Source: Stentor coeruleus (lineage: Eukaryota; Ciliophora; Heterotrichea; Heterotrichida; Stentoridae). From it: a DNA stretch of 45,341 nt. Positions 1-10,709 of this stretch are shown one piece after another (within the stretch, counting starts at the first letter, position 1; each line of letters starts with the position of its first letter). A program made the position numbers and the translations under genes. The stretch lies in NCBI GenBank assembly GCA_001970955.1, contig MPUH01000570.1, positions 1-45,341 of the forward strand, read 5' to 3'. The notes beneath the pieces were generated by a model, which saw nothing but the letters and a program-made list of their open reading frames with translations, made no database searches and was not told the origin of the DNA.

Positions 1-1520
1 TCATTAATAGTCTTTATAGAAATTATAGGAGTTTTGAGTTACATATTAAAACTATTTAGAGAATCAATCTAGATATATTAGCTTTAATAAATTGCCTAAG
101 CTTTGGGTTAACTTTTTTTTTAAGTTATTTAATAAAGAATGTAGATAACAAAATGGTTAGATGCTGATTGATATTATTTCTTCTTTCTTATAAATAATAA
201 GCAAGTTTATTAACGATATTTTCATAAAATCTAATTTTTATTCGAATGAATATATATGTCATAAAAAGTGGAGAAAACATTTTTATGATAAATTATTATA
301 GCAATCATATGAAAATATAATATATTATCATCGCCTTATATAAGTAGTTATCGTCATAAGATCAAAAATTAAATTTTATTTTTTCTACTGCTAAAACTTT
401 TAATATTTTAATAAAGTAAATGCAGGATGACTTCTTATGAAAAATTTAAACTTGAATGATTTATCATTTGTCAAATTAGATATTAAGAGATTTTCTTCTG
501 TTTTCTGCTTTTTTAATGTATTTAATCCTTTTCAAACAAATTAAGATATCTATATCAATTACTTATTAATGCATATATGAGCATTTTGTGCTAAAGTTTT
601 TTGCCAAGTTATTAGAATTTGTTTGTTTTCAATTCTGGCTTATCTCTACCCATTTAACAAGGGCTGGACAATAGTCAAGCGATAATTCCTAACTGATACT
701 AATCCCTACCCGTAAGATCTATGCTTAATACAATAACCTTCTGTATGTTTACATAATAAAATAGCTTAATTTTTAAGATTTCATTTATAAATATCCTAAT
801 CTATTCAAGGAGAAGCGACAATAATTATTGATCTTATTATTATTTGATAAGATATTTTCACCAAGAATTTCAAGAATGTTTAAAAAATTTTCAAGCTAAC
901 TTATATACAATTTTGATTTAATTTGATTAAAAGTCCTGTAGCTTTATTGAAGAATGGCATTTAAGAAATGGGAACACAAACAGGGAATGTATTCACTATT
1001 TTTTATTTAAATGACAAATATTTTCCAAATATTTTTGCATAGGTTTCTAAGTTTTTACACAAAACTATTTTAAGCATTTATAAGCTAAAATCATGACTCA
1101 TAAAACTATTATTTAAATATATAAAACACTATAAATTCTAAATCTTTAAATAAACTTACGTTAGCCAGAAAAGTTAATTTGATAGACAAATAACTTAGAA
1201 AATTGATATAGTAAACTAAAATCACTTATAAATAACTAATTTCATTAAAAACTCTATATTTTAATTATAAATGCCTAAAAAAGATTTTGCAATTATATCT
1301 GACATCTGTATAAATACAACTACACTCATTTTATATTTAAAATCAATCTGTTTTATATATCCATAAATTTTTATAGCCTATGTGTAATCTTATTTTATAT
1401 AAAATTTCTCATTAGCTTTTTATGATTTTATTATCCAAAATCTGCATCAGAATATAATATTTAAAACCCATCTCGTACTTTCAAGCAAAATATGCTTTGA
1501 TATTCAAACTCCGTATATAA
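1..1520. other. gene-free 5' leader region
   Basis: This A+T-rich stretch has no open frame long enough to call and no tRNA-like fold. A slightly more G+C-rich island near 620-740 reads on the minus strand as short coding-like runs broken by TAG and TAA codons. I cannot tell a decayed gene from chance there. The left end is not telomeric. Confidence 0.6.
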
Positions 1521-4500
1521 ATGGTGCTTTTCTTAGCATTGCTCACACTTACCCTTGCTGCTGAGTTAAAATATAACGAAATAGCCTATTCGACTGGCAT
1601 AAAGACATTTGAGTTCTCTCCTCTTGGAAATAAAAACACCCTTATAAGTGTTGTGTCATCGAATTATGCTGAAATACTTCTAAGGGAAAACAAGATTCCT
1701 AATGATGAAGAGTACGATTACAAATCATTAAATACAATGATTATACCTGCTACTGAGCTAAATCAGAGCTCGATATACTTCTTGCATGTTTACTCATTAG
1801 GGGAGTTTTCTGTTCGATTAAGTCTTTCTGATTACACTCAGATTGAAGACAGCATCCCTGTTGCAAAATCTATTCAAAGCACATCTCAAGAGTTATTTAC
1901 ATACTCAATCTCTCAAGATACTAAAAAAATTAAAGTTTCTTTGATATTTTATAATGGTAATGCTGATATTTTTATTAATCAGGAAGGAAGCCCTACTATC
2001 CTTAATAGTTATAAAAGCAGAATTTGGCATTTTGGCAAAGTAATTGATATTGATACTGATGGAAATGAGAAAATTTATATTTCAGTCTTTGCTTTAGAGA
2101 ATACAGATTATGTGATTATAATTGATGTTGGGAAAGAGATACTTATTAAAGATTTGCCAGTGCCAGCTGAGGTTAATTCGGATGCAATGAATTTTTATAG
2201 ATATGTTTTCCCAGAGTATTCCATACTCAAAATAAAGTTATCAATATTCTCAGGCGAATGTGATCTTTACATCCGAGTAAACTCACAAGTTTCCAAACTT
2301 GTTTATGACTGGGGCTTCACCGACCATGGTTCTAAAGTCATCGAGTTAACTCAATTAGAACAGCAAAAACACCCAGGCACCAATTATTCAATCGGCGTAT
2401 TCGGGAAAAAATCTTCAGCTTATCTGCTTTCAATATCCAGCAGTAATTTCACAATCACAGCAATGATGAGTGGGATTCCATATATAGGCTCAATTCGCCA
2501 TAATGATATTGAATACTATTCATTTGACTTAGCTCAAGACAATGAGCTCCTTATCCATCTCTCTGCAGCAACTGGCAACCCAGATATCTACTCAAAGCAA
2601 TGCTTTTCATCACCAAAAGACTGTATTTTTACGGAAAAAGATATAAGTTCCCCAGGTTCAAATATAGTGTATTCCAACAACTCCTTTAGTTTTGAAGAAA
2701 TAAACCTCAAAAGTACTGGAATCCACATAATCGGAGTAATAGGGAAAAGTTTAGAAAACAGTGAATACTCAATAGTCGCTATAATAAACAATGAGGAAAT
2801 TATGCTGAAAAGTGGGACACCTCAAACTGCAACTATAGCAAATGGAGGATATAGGTTATATAAATATCATGTTGCGAGAAATTCAGCTAGTGAGCTACAC
2901 TTTATGCTAACACCAATATCAGGAAATCCAGATTTATATGTAAGTCTAAGTCAAATACCTAACAAAGACATATACGATAGTTCATCAGCTTTGTCAGGTA
3001 TGGAAGTTGACTCTATTACCTATAAAAAAGGAAGGGACTTCAATGAACTTAATGGAACATACCACATTGCAGTATATTCAGAAGGACCGACTCAGTATTC
3101 AATTGTAGCAAAAGAGACTCATCCTAATGAAAACACGACAATTCAACTTTACCCTGGAATTCCTCAAAAAGACACCCTGACTAGTCCATGCAAGAGCTAC
3201 AGGTTTTACTACTTCCCAATTCATTTTACTAATGAAACCAAACAGCAAATTCGTATTAGTCTTACACCAATAACCGGGTCTTTTCATATTTATGTAGCTA
3301 ACAACATTGAGAATATCGACTTTGTCAAGCGTATTTTTTGGTATAACTGGGAATCTAACTCTTCCAGCACTGATATAGTCAATACTGTTACTATCAACCC
3401 TGTCTGTGGCTGCTATAAACTAAATAGTAATTATGCTGTGCTTGTAAAAGCTTTGAACTTTAGTTCAGATAACACAGCAACATACTCTATAGTACTCCAG
3501 CTCGGCAATGGAACTACCTTCCTTACAGACAATTCTCCTTTTATCGACATCTTATTACCAAGCAAATACAATTACTACACTTTCCCTATAACCTTAAATA
3601 GAGAAAATTTACTATTAAAGCTCACATCTTTTTCAGGAAATCCACAAATGTTCATTTCTGTTAATACAACAAAACCAACTTCAGAAGACTATCAGTTTAA
3701 ATCACATCATAAAGGTAGTGGCGAAGTGCAGCTTATGTGGGAAAAACTAGAAACCCTTTGTCCAGCCTTACCTAGTGTCTATCATCATGGTGATTCAACA
3801 TATTGTAGCATTTTCATTGGTGTAACATCAGATATAGAATCAAGTTATAGTATTACTATTCACACAACACGTGTGATTGTCACACAACTTATTATCCCAT
3901 CGACACAATTTTCATTGCTAAGCCCTGATGCTAAATACTTTTATAGTAGAGTTGATTCTGATAGAGATGTTTTTATAAGTACTCAATCAAGTATTGGAGT
4001 TTTGAAATTCTATGTAAAATTGTACACGACAATGCAGACTAGTCCTGAGAATATTATAATGCCAAACGAAACTTATAATGATTTGGTATCTGATGTGTAT
4101 ATGATACATTCAGAAAAAGTAACTGTTACAGCTGAATTTATGAAGGCGAAATGTGGGACAAGCTGCATTATAGCGATTTCCGGAGTATGCCAAAGCGTAG
4201 AATGTGAATTTTTCATATCAGTAACCCAGGACCAGATGATCCACCTCATAGCAGGAGAAGCCTTTCTCGGTAGTGTAGCAGCAGAAGAATACATGTATTT
4301 TTCTTATTACTGTGACCGAGAAGACCATGACTTTCTAATAGACCTATCACCTATCAGCAATGGAGACCCAGATTTGTATGTGAAAAAATCTCTGAATGAG
4401 CTGCCATCAAAGACTAGCAACGATTGGCAAGCTCAGACCTGGCAAAGTGAGACATTGCTGATTACCTCATCGGATCCATATTTCTCCAAACACAACATCA

Positions 4501-6482
4501 CAATTACAGGGACTTATCTCATCGCTGTCTACAGCCTTAGTGCATGTTCTTTCACAATCAGAGTCACTCAAGACCCTAAGCCTGTAGTCAAACTTACCTC
4601 TGGGATCCCAGACCATGGCACAGTCAAAGCTCAAGACTATACTTATTACTATTACCGCAGTAGTATTCAAAGTGATGTTGTCTTCAAAATTACCCCATAC
4701 TATGGAAAAGCTATAATTTACGTCAATACTCAAGAACTATATACTGATGAGCTCTATGAAAAACTTCCAAGTATCAACAATTATCAGTTCACATCAATGC
4801 AAGACATATCTCAGCATTCACTAACAATCAAAAAAGATAACATCAACTTCTGTGTGTCATGCAATTTTATTATAGCAGTTTATGGAGAAAGCGACTGTGA
4901 GTATAGCATTACAGCTATGCATGGGCTTAATTTGACTTTATTAGAAAATGGTATCCCTCATAGAGGGGAGAATTCTAAACATCAATGGGTTTATTACTAC
5001 TTTGAGGTTACTGAAAATAGTGATTTAGATTTCTCACTAACAACATTCAGTGGCGATGCTGATCTATTTATAAGTACAGAGCCAGATGTGACTTTTAATA
5101 ATGCGAAATGGAGTAGCGTTTCAATAACGAATTATGACCATGTGGTTATTTCGAAATCACATGAGGATTTTAAATTGGGAAGTTTGTATATTGGAGTTTA
5201 CTCTTTGGTTGATTCGTCCTTTACTATTACAGCACACATGAGACAGAGCTTTGTTACATTGATTAGTGGCTTGCCTCAGAGCTATAACCTTGCCCCTGGA
5301 GATGTCATGTATTTCCAGTATTGGACTTCTTCAATTGTTGCACAAGATGTAACATGCTCGCTGCACCCTAGTATTGCTAATTTTAAACCTAATGTGTACG
5401 CGGTAGCTAGTAAAAGCCCACATTTTCCTGATGAGAGTGCTCATTATCAATACACTGAGCGTAATTATGAAGAGTTTTACTGTTGGCTAACTATGAAATT
5501 CCGTATTGAGCACAACCAGCGTTTATACTTAGCTGTCAAAGGCAAAGAGCAGGAAGCCTACAACTTTACTCTAAGTTGCTACGGAGTTGATGACGTCAAT
5601 GTAATAAACCACAATCAAGAATATATGGAACGTATTGAACTCCCTCTGACTAAAAAAATATATGAAGTGAATTCTCAATACAAAGGAACGCTTACAGTAT
5701 ACGTCATACCATGCGAAGGGATGCAAAAGCTTGAAGTCTCCTCAAACTGGACTTTGGCTAATATGGGAATTCCTGACATCTCAGTGACAAGACTCACCGA
5801 CTGGCAACTTATTGCAACATTAAACAACGCTATTGGCCGATATTATATAACAGTGACAAGTGTTGATGATGGCAATTTCTACAATGCCTCAACTTATTTA
5901 CTATATTCATACTTTACCTCACCAAACATTCATGAGCATTTATATCCTGGAAATGATGGGAAAATCGATTTAAAGCAAGAAAATGATGGTGTTAGGATGA
6001 CATGGCAGGGACCTGTACATGAAAATCGTACCAGATTCAGCCAGGGTAGAGTTATTTATACAGTTTATGCTATAGAAGAAAATGTTTTGACTTCAGCTTG
6101 CTCGATTATGGTCAGTGCTGAAAGAGGGAAAGCGATAAAAATTGCTGAGACGAACGAGACGAGCTTTGTTTTTAAAGGTAAGAAGGACACTATTGTTAAT
6201 GTAATTGCTACACTGCCTGTAATTATAAAGATCCAGAGATATTTGCCTTATGATCCAATTAAAGTCAAGCCTGGTAGCAAGAAAGCTAATGAGGCTAGCT
6301 GGCTTCTGGTCATGCTTTGTATTTTAGTGTTGGCTATAATTGGCTTGATTTTCTATTTTGTCAGGAAGACTAAACAGATACAGCAGCAGCTCGATATAGA
6401 GATGACTCATGGCCGAAATCTCCCTATACCTGGGATTGAAAAAATACCCTTATCCGAGGCAATTGATTATTCTGGTAGTTAG
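1521..6482 (+). CDS. giant PPC-repeat type I membrane protein
   Basis: The 1653-residue protein opens with a hydrophobic signal peptide (MVLFLALLTLTLAAELKY) and has one C-terminal transmembrane helix at about residues 1591-1613, followed by RKTK and a tail of about 40 residues. Between them lie about eleven units of 100-120 residues. Each carries a variant of SGNPDLYVS or SGDADLFIST, near residues 145, 244, 351, 467, 586, 705, 826, 947, 1061, 1177 and 1286, usually followed by a Y-x-I-x-V strand. This is the signature of the bacterial pre-peptidase C-terminal (PPC) beta-sandwich, also widespread in ciliate surface proteins. No protease or other catalytic domain is visible, so adhesion or a cell-surface coat role is inference. 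Many N-x-S/T sites and scattered cysteine pairs fit an extracellular protein. The first ATG directly precedes the signal peptide. It ends in TAG. Confidence 0.88.
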   Translation: MVLFLALLTLTLAAELKYNEIAYSTGIKTFEFSPLGNKNTLISVVSSNYAEILLRENKIPNDEEYDYKSLNTMIIPATELNQSSIYFLHVYSLGEFSVRLSLSDYTQIEDSIPVAKSIQSTSQELFTYSISQDTKKIKVSLIFYNGNADIFINQEGSPTILNSYKSRIWHFGKVIDIDTDGNEKIYISVFALENTDYVIIIDVGKEILIKDLPVPAEVNSDAMNFYRYVFPEYSILKIKLSIFSGECDLYIRVNSQVSKLVYDWGFTDHGSKVIELTQLEQQKHPGTNYSIGVFGKKSSAYLLSISSSNFTITAMMSGIPYIGSIRHNDIEYYSFDLAQDNELLIHLSAATGNPDIYSKQCFSSPKDCIFTEKDISSPGSNIVYSNNSFSFEEINLKSTGIHIIGVIGKSLENSEYSIVAIINNEEIMLKSGTPQTATIANGGYRLYKYHVARNSASELHFMLTPISGNPDLYVSLSQIPNKDIYDSSSALSGMEVDSITYKKGRDFNELNGTYHIAVYSEGPTQYSIVAKETHPNENTTIQLYPGIPQKDTLTSPCKSYRFYYFPIHFTNETKQQIRISLTPITGSFHIYVANNIENIDFVKRIFWYNWESNSSSTDIVNTVTINPVCGCYKLNSNYAVLVKALNFSSDNTATYSIVLQLGNGTTFLTDNSPFIDILLPSKYNYYTFPITLNRENLLLKLTSFSGNPQMFISVNTTKPTSEDYQFKSHHKGSGEVQLMWEKLETLCPALPSVYHHGDSTYCSIFIGVTSDIESSYSITIHTTRVIVTQLIIPSTQFSLLSPDAKYFYSRVDSDRDVFISTQSSIGVLKFYVKLYTTMQTSPENIIMPNETYNDLVSDVYMIHSEKVTVTAEFMKAKCGTSCIIAISGVCQSVECEFFISVTQDQMIHLIAGEAFLGSVAAEEYMYFSYYCDREDHDFLIDLSPISNGDPDLYVKKSLNELPSKTSNDWQAQTWQSETLLITSSDPYFSKHNITITGTYLIAVYSLSACSFTIRVTQDPKPVVKLTSGIPDHGTVKAQDYTYYYYRSSIQSDVVFKITPYYGKAIIYVNTQELYTDELYEKLPSINNYQFTSMQDISQHSLTIKKDNINFCVSCNFIIAVYGESDCEYSITAMHGLNLTLLENGIPHRGENSKHQWVYYYFEVTENSDLDFSLTTFSGDADLFISTEPDVTFNNAKWSSVSITNYDHVVISKSHEDFKLGSLYIGVYSLVDSSFTITAHMRQSFVTLISGLPQSYNLAPGDVMYFQYWTSSIVAQDVTCSLHPSIANFKPNVYAVASKSPHFPDESAHYQYTERNYEEFYCWLTMKFRIEHNQRLYLAVKGKEQEAYNFTLSCYGVDDVNVINHNQEYMERIELPLTKKIYEVNSQYKGTLTVYVIPCEGMQKLEVSSNWTLANMGIPDISVTRLTDWQLIATLNNAIGRYYITVTSVDDGNFYNASTYLLYSYFTSPNIHEHLYPGNDGKIDLKQENDGVRMTWQGPVHENRTRFSQGRVIYTVYAIEENVLTSACSIMVSAERGKAIKIAETNETSFVFKGKKDTIVNVIATLPVIIKIQRYLPYDPIKVKPGSKKANEASWLLVMLCILVLAIIGLIFYFVRKTKQIQQQLDIEMTHGRNLPIPGIEKIPLSEAIDYSGS

Positions 6483-7372
6483 AAATAGTTATTTATTATT
6501 TATCATTCACTATAATTATCAGCATCATTAATCATAATTTCAATTTCTCACAGTCTATCTAAATTTTCATCACAATCAACCCCATACTTATATTATTAGT
6601 CACTAATTGAGCATATATATTATGTGAAAATGCCTAGGATGCAGAAGGTGCTAGAAAATTGTCTGAGCTACGTATAGGAAATATGAAAAAAATGATTTTT
6701 TTTCGACTTGAAATAGAGAAATGCTTATTAGATTTATACAATTTAGTATTATTATTATAACGATATAATAATTTTATATTTCTTAAAGTTTAAGAATTGC
6801 TATAATTATTCTTAAAGACACTTTAAAACCATAATTTATTTATTAATTTTTTCTAGGAGTTCTAAATTGAATCACATAATTAAATGTGATACTCAACTTT
6901 AATATCTCAAAAAATTATGTGAAATGGTAGGATTAAATCAATTTAAAACTTGAATATGAGTATCTTAAAGATTCATTTTAAGATGAGGATTTCACAACTT
7001 TCTATAATTAATATGATATGATAACAATTTATTTTTAAGCTGTATTTTGATAATGAAAAAGGAGAAAGTAAGGAGTTTGCTTATTCTTATTCAAGTAAAT
7101 ACTAGAAATATATTAGGTTTATATGAGGAAGAATTATTAATTTTTAGTTAAATTTGTAAAGAAATATTAAGTAATCAATATTATAAGCTGTTATTTTTTA
7201 TATAGAGCTATAGAGTAAATAAAATTTCTGTTATGATTTCTAAACCATTTGGCGTTGTATTATTTATTTTAAGAAAAATGAGTTTATACTTTCGTAAAGC
7301 TATGACATGAATATAATCTATGATTTATTTATATCTGCGATTCAAAATATCTCTATAAAGAATTGCTTAATT
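6483..7372. other. intergenic region, no gene seen
   Basis: This is A+T-rich spacer between two plus-strand genes. It must hold the 3' end of the PPC-repeat gene and the promoter of the kinesin gene. The only distinct structure I see is the inverted repeat at 6871-6890. Confidence 0.6.
6871..6890. repeat. perfect 7-bp inverted repeat
   Basis: ATCACAT and ATGTGAT flank a 6-nt AATTAA spacer and form a perfect small hairpin or dyad, about 480 bp upstream of the kinesin start. In such A+T-rich DNA this can be chance. No function is assigned. Confidence 0.35.
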
Positions 7373-9490
7373 ATGAGTTCTAATGACGAAACTGGGGTAA
7401 AAGTTATTGTGAGGTTTAGGCCACAAATTGGTAATGAAATAAACTACAATCCACAAAGCTGTATAGAAATCACCCAAAATCATGCAACAGTCTACCATTC
7501 TGGTTCAATTTCTCTAACATTTACATTTGACTATATTCTTGATTCGCTTTCCACTCAAGAACAAATTTATGAAAGTGGGCCGAAAGAAATCGTTGAATCT
7601 GTGATGCAAGGCTTTAATGGGACTATTTTCACATATGGTCAGTTAGCATCGGGGAAAAGCTATACTATGTTTGGAGAGCAATCTGAGTGTGAACTCATGG
7701 GAATTATTCCAAGAATGATCACTACAGTATTTGATTGGATTGACTCAGCAGATGAAAACATAGAATTTCTTATCAAAGTGAGCTTCTTTGAGTTGTATAT
7801 GGAAAAAATCTTTGACTTGTTAAATCCTCTAGGTAATGACCTAAAACTAAAAAGCAACAAAAAAGGTCCTTACATAGAAAGCCTGCGCGAAGTTTATACA
7901 ACCTGTGATTTCGATATCCATGAGCTGATAAAAGTTGGACTTATAAACAAATCCCATAGAGACTCACAAAGCAGCATTCAAGCTCCTTACTCACATACAG
8001 TATTTTCAATAAGCATCCAGCAAACTACCCCAGAAGGAGCTTGCAAAATTGGAAAACTCTACCTTGTTGACCTGGCTGGGTCTGAAAAAATATCAGCATG
8101 TTCAACTCCAACATTAAAACAAGAGCAAGTGTCTGTTAATACATCTCTAAACACACTAGGTAGTGTTATAAGTGCACTTACTGATAAAAATATCGGATTT
8201 ATCCCTTATAGAGCTTCGAAACTTACTAGGATACTTGAAGAGTCTTTGGGTGGAAACTCAAAGACAGCTTTGATTATAAATTGTTCACCTTCACCATTAA
8301 ATGTTGAAGAAACCCTTAATAGCTTGCGCTTTGGCACAAGAGTTAGGTCTGTAAGGAATTACCCTGTGGTCAACAGAGAATACAGTCTTATTGATTTAAA
8401 GGCTCAATTTGTGAAGAAACTAGAGAACTATCACAAAATGGTTAATAAAATCAGTTTACTAGAAGAGCAGCTAGTTAAAGTTAACCAAGGAAGACTCAGT
8501 TTGCGTATGTATTCCATTGAAGACGATAGTACAAAAATCCCAGTCGATTATACTGAAATTAAACAGGAAATCGAAGAAATAAAGCAAAGAATTTCTGAAC
8601 AAGAAGAAATAAAAAAACAATATGAACAAGCTATACAAACGAGCACCTTAAAAATTAGTGAACTAAAAATCATCAATGAACAACAAAAAATCACTTTGCA
8701 AGAATTGGAATCCCACTCAAACATGCTTGACACTGAACTTAAAGAAGTTGAATATTCCTTAGAATCAGTTCTCGCTTCAGTAGATTTAATGAACTCAGAA
8801 TACCAAGCTGACATAACAAACATTGAAAACATAGAAAAATCTATTTCAAAACTCCAAGGGGAAATCGAACATGGGAAATGCCAATTAAAATGCATGACTG
8901 ATATGAGGTCAAGCATATCAAAAGCTGCAGTTGAAGAACAGTTAAGACGAAGGATCAAAGAAGAAAAGGAAAAAAACAAGAACCTTAAGGAAGACATGAA
9001 GAAAATTGAATACGAAATTGACTTGCTTCTATTTAAAAAGTTCAAGGATTATATGGAAGCTGACAATCTCCAAGTAACAGGAAAAAAGATTTTTGATACT
9101 GAACTGGCTATAGATAAAGCTAGAATGAAATATCTTGAAGATGAAAGGAGCATGACTTTACTACAAAAAAATGCAAGGGCTCAAATGGATGCCTTGAGTA
9201 AAACTTTGGACAAAGTTAGTAAAGAATACCGTGATCTCACATCAAAATATTCAGAAATTCAGTTAGAAAAGCTTATTTTTCAAAGGAAAACCCTAAGACT
9301 TGAAGAAAAAGGTGAAAAAATCGCTGAGGACATTGTTAGAATAGACAAAAGATTTATGAGGATAGATAAGTTCAATGGGAACGCTTCACAAATCGGTGAA
9401 TTGAGTCGGGTTCTACAAAAAGCTAATTCGGTCCATTCAAGTCTGGCAGCAAGACGACTTCAGTATTCAATAAACGGTAGATTTTCGTAA
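7373..9490 (+). CDS. kinesin motor protein (kinesin-1-like) with divergent switch I
   Basis: Microtubule motor of about 705 residues. The N-terminal motor (about residues 8-335) has the P-loop GQLASGKSYTMFG near residue 88, switch II LVDLAGSEKI near 232, and the SKLTRILEESLGG and RFGTRV elements near its end. The rest is a long coiled-coil stalk without a recognisable cargo domain. The ATG of MSSNDETG is preferred over an ATG 22 codons upstream, because kinesin homology begins at VKVIVRFRP. The family's switch I signature NxxSSRSH is not conserved: the aligned stretch reads SIQAPYSH, so the usual N and the SSR triplet are missing. The P-loop keeps GKS but has L and A where TG is normal. ATP hydrolysis may be slow or absent. 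The gene ends in TAA with a second TAA directly behind, 21 bp before the next gene. Confidence 0.94.
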   Translation: MSSNDETGVKVIVRFRPQIGNEINYNPQSCIEITQNHATVYHSGSISLTFTFDYILDSLSTQEQIYESGPKEIVESVMQGFNGTIFTYGQLASGKSYTMFGEQSECELMGIIPRMITTVFDWIDSADENIEFLIKVSFFELYMEKIFDLLNPLGNDLKLKSNKKGPYIESLREVYTTCDFDIHELIKVGLINKSHRDSQSSIQAPYSHTVFSISIQQTTPEGACKIGKLYLVDLAGSEKISACSTPTLKQEQVSVNTSLNTLGSVISALTDKNIGFIPYRASKLTRILEESLGGNSKTALIINCSPSPLNVEETLNSLRFGTRVRSVRNYPVVNREYSLIDLKAQFVKKLENYHKMVNKISLLEEQLVKVNQGRLSLRMYSIEDDSTKIPVDYTEIKQEIEEIKQRISEQEEIKKQYEQAIQTSTLKISELKIINEQQKITLQELESHSNMLDTELKEVEYSLESVLASVDLMNSEYQADITNIENIEKSISKLQGEIEHGKCQLKCMTDMRSSISKAAVEEQLRRRIKEEKEKNKNLKEDMKKIEYEIDLLLFKKFKDYMEADNLQVTGKKIFDTELAIDKARMKYLEDERSMTLLQKNARAQMDALSKTLDKVSKEYRDLTSKYSEIQLEKLIFQRKTLRLEEKGEKIAEDIVRIDKRFMRIDKFNGNASQIGELSRVLQKANSVHSSLAARRLQYSINGRFS

Positions 9491-9511
9491 TAATTAATAT
9501 CATTGTGTAGA

Positions 9512-10258
9512 ATGTCTGAAAATTCTTCAGTCCTCAAACCTAACTACTATAGAACTCCAGGGACTATAGAGTCTAAGCCGAAAATTCGCCCAATCCCTAA
9601 CATCTCTGATATCACTACAAAAGGCACTTCTTTTCGCAAAATGTCTCATGAAAAATACAAACTGAAAATTGATACTCCAAGATTAGCATTAAAACTCAAT
9701 CTTAATGATACTGCTAAAAACTGGAGAAAATCTCCATGCAAAGCTGGAAGGCTTGATGATACACGTGACGGGTTACAAATGGAAAGTGTTTTATTGCATG
9801 CTCCAGAGAATTATTATAAGCCGGAATTTACTTTTGATATAAGTAGTCCTATAGCTGAAGATATTGATATGAGGCTTTTAAGAGCTAAAATTGCTAAAAA
9901 TATCACCCCTGACCAGTCACCATTGGAAAGAGTACAAACACCTAGTTTTAATAGAAAAAGTGGAAGTTGTATTAGAAGGAAAATTGAAGAATTTTCTCCA
10001 GTTAAAAGAAATGAGACTTCTAAGCACATAAAGTTAAGGAGTATTAAAGAGAGAATTGCAAATAACAATCTGCATAAAGAAGCTCAAACACCCAAGTGCG
10101 CTAATGATAGTGATTTTGTGGGTTTCCCTTATTTAGCGATGTGGAGTTCAGAAAAACCAGGAACAACAGCTGCAACCCCATTGAAGTATTATAGAGATAC
10201 TCCTTTGATTGGGAAACATACAAATTTCCCAAGGGATATATTTATGGTAAAGAAATAA
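9512..10258 (+). CDS. unknown basic protein with TP motifs
   Basis: A protein of about 248 residues that I do not recognise. It is basic and low in hydrophobic stretches, with several S/T-P or T-P-x-K/R motifs (YRTPG, DTPRLALKL, VQTPSF, AQTPKC, DTPLIG) of the kind phosphorylated by proline-directed kinases. No TM segment or catalytic motif is visible. The ATG at 9512 is used; an upstream in-frame TTG adds only three residues. It lies 21 bp downstream of the kinesin stop and in the same frame, but two tandem TAA codons separate them and no 15-nt intron can bridge them. A cytoskeletal partner of the kinesin would be speculation. Confidence 0.72.
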   Translation: MSENSSVLKPNYYRTPGTIESKPKIRPIPNISDITTKGTSFRKMSHEKYKLKIDTPRLALKLNLNDTAKNWRKSPCKAGRLDDTRDGLQMESVLLHAPENYYKPEFTFDISSPIAEDIDMRLLRAKIAKNITPDQSPLERVQTPSFNRKSGSCIRRKIEEFSPVKRNETSKHIKLRSIKERIANNNLHKEAQTPKCANDSDFVGFPYLAMWSSEKPGTTAATPLKYYRDTPLIGKHTNFPRDIFMVKK

Positions 10259-10305
10259 TTGTAGGATAGTTTAATATTTATTTGGTTTGATTAAGTTAGA
10301 AGTAC

Positions 10306-10376
10306 GCACTGTTAGTCTAGGGGTATGATGGTAGCCTCCCAAGCTACCGGCCCGGGTTCGAGTCCCGGACAGTGCA
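10306..10376 (+). tRNA. tRNA-Gly(CCC)
   Basis: A full cloverleaf folds without mismatches in the main stems. The acceptor GCACTGT pairs with ACAGTGC. The anticodon stem GTAGC/GCTAC carries loop CTCCCAA with anticodon CCC at 10338-10340, reading glycine GGG codons. The T arm is CCGGG-TTCGAGT-CCCGG, and the discriminator base is A, as in eukaryotic tRNA-Gly. The internal promoter is present: A box TAGTCTAGGGG and B box GGTTCGAGTCC. A run of five T at 10379-10383 is the likely RNA polymerase III terminator. No intron. Confidence 0.95.
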
Positions 10377-10709
10377 TATTTTTATTTTATCATAAGAAAA
10401 TGGTAATTTCACTTTTGCTAGACTTTGTGAATAGTTTAAGGTAGTAGTGATTTATTAGTATACTTATGCTTTAAAGATAAATTTTAGCGTAGTAATACTA
10501 TTTAGTGAAAGAAATTGTGAACTTTGCAAACCCTCAATAGTCATATAATATCTTATAGCATCATCACCTATCATATACCTAAAGCTCTCTATAAGACTCC
10601 TTAATTTCTAGCATTTGGTCTTAATAAACAAAATTAATTCATTTCTTTAACATCCTTATATTAATTATAATTCTAAAACCTTCATTAGCTTTTTCTATAA
10701 TTTCATACT
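10377..10709. other. spacer between tRNA and GPCR-PIPK gene
   Basis: A+T-rich, with the T-run terminator of the tRNA at its left end and the 3' end of the minus-strand GPCR-PIPK gene at its right. No further gene seen. Confidence 0.6.

Noticed and set aside
340..780. Minus-strand coding-like runs in the leader, with TAA/TAG where Gln might stand
   Set aside because: Stops occur every few codons and the genes of the window use TAA and TAG as true stops, so a reassigned code does not fit. A+T-rich DNA gives such runs by chance.
4224..4238. GTAACCCAGGACCAG, a 15-nt GT...AG inside the PPC-repeat gene
   Set aside because: Position 10 is G and not A. The encoded VTQDQ matches VTQDP in the next repeat, so it is coding.
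8548..9045. 165-codon minus-strand ORF within the kinesin stalk
   Set aside because: Antisense of a Glu/Lys-rich coiled coil; Ser/Phe/Leu-rich shadow.
9487..9510. A 24-nt GT...AG segment that would fuse the kinesin to the next gene in frame
   Set aside because: All seven supported introns are exactly 15 nt and start GTA with A at position 10. This one has the wrong length.
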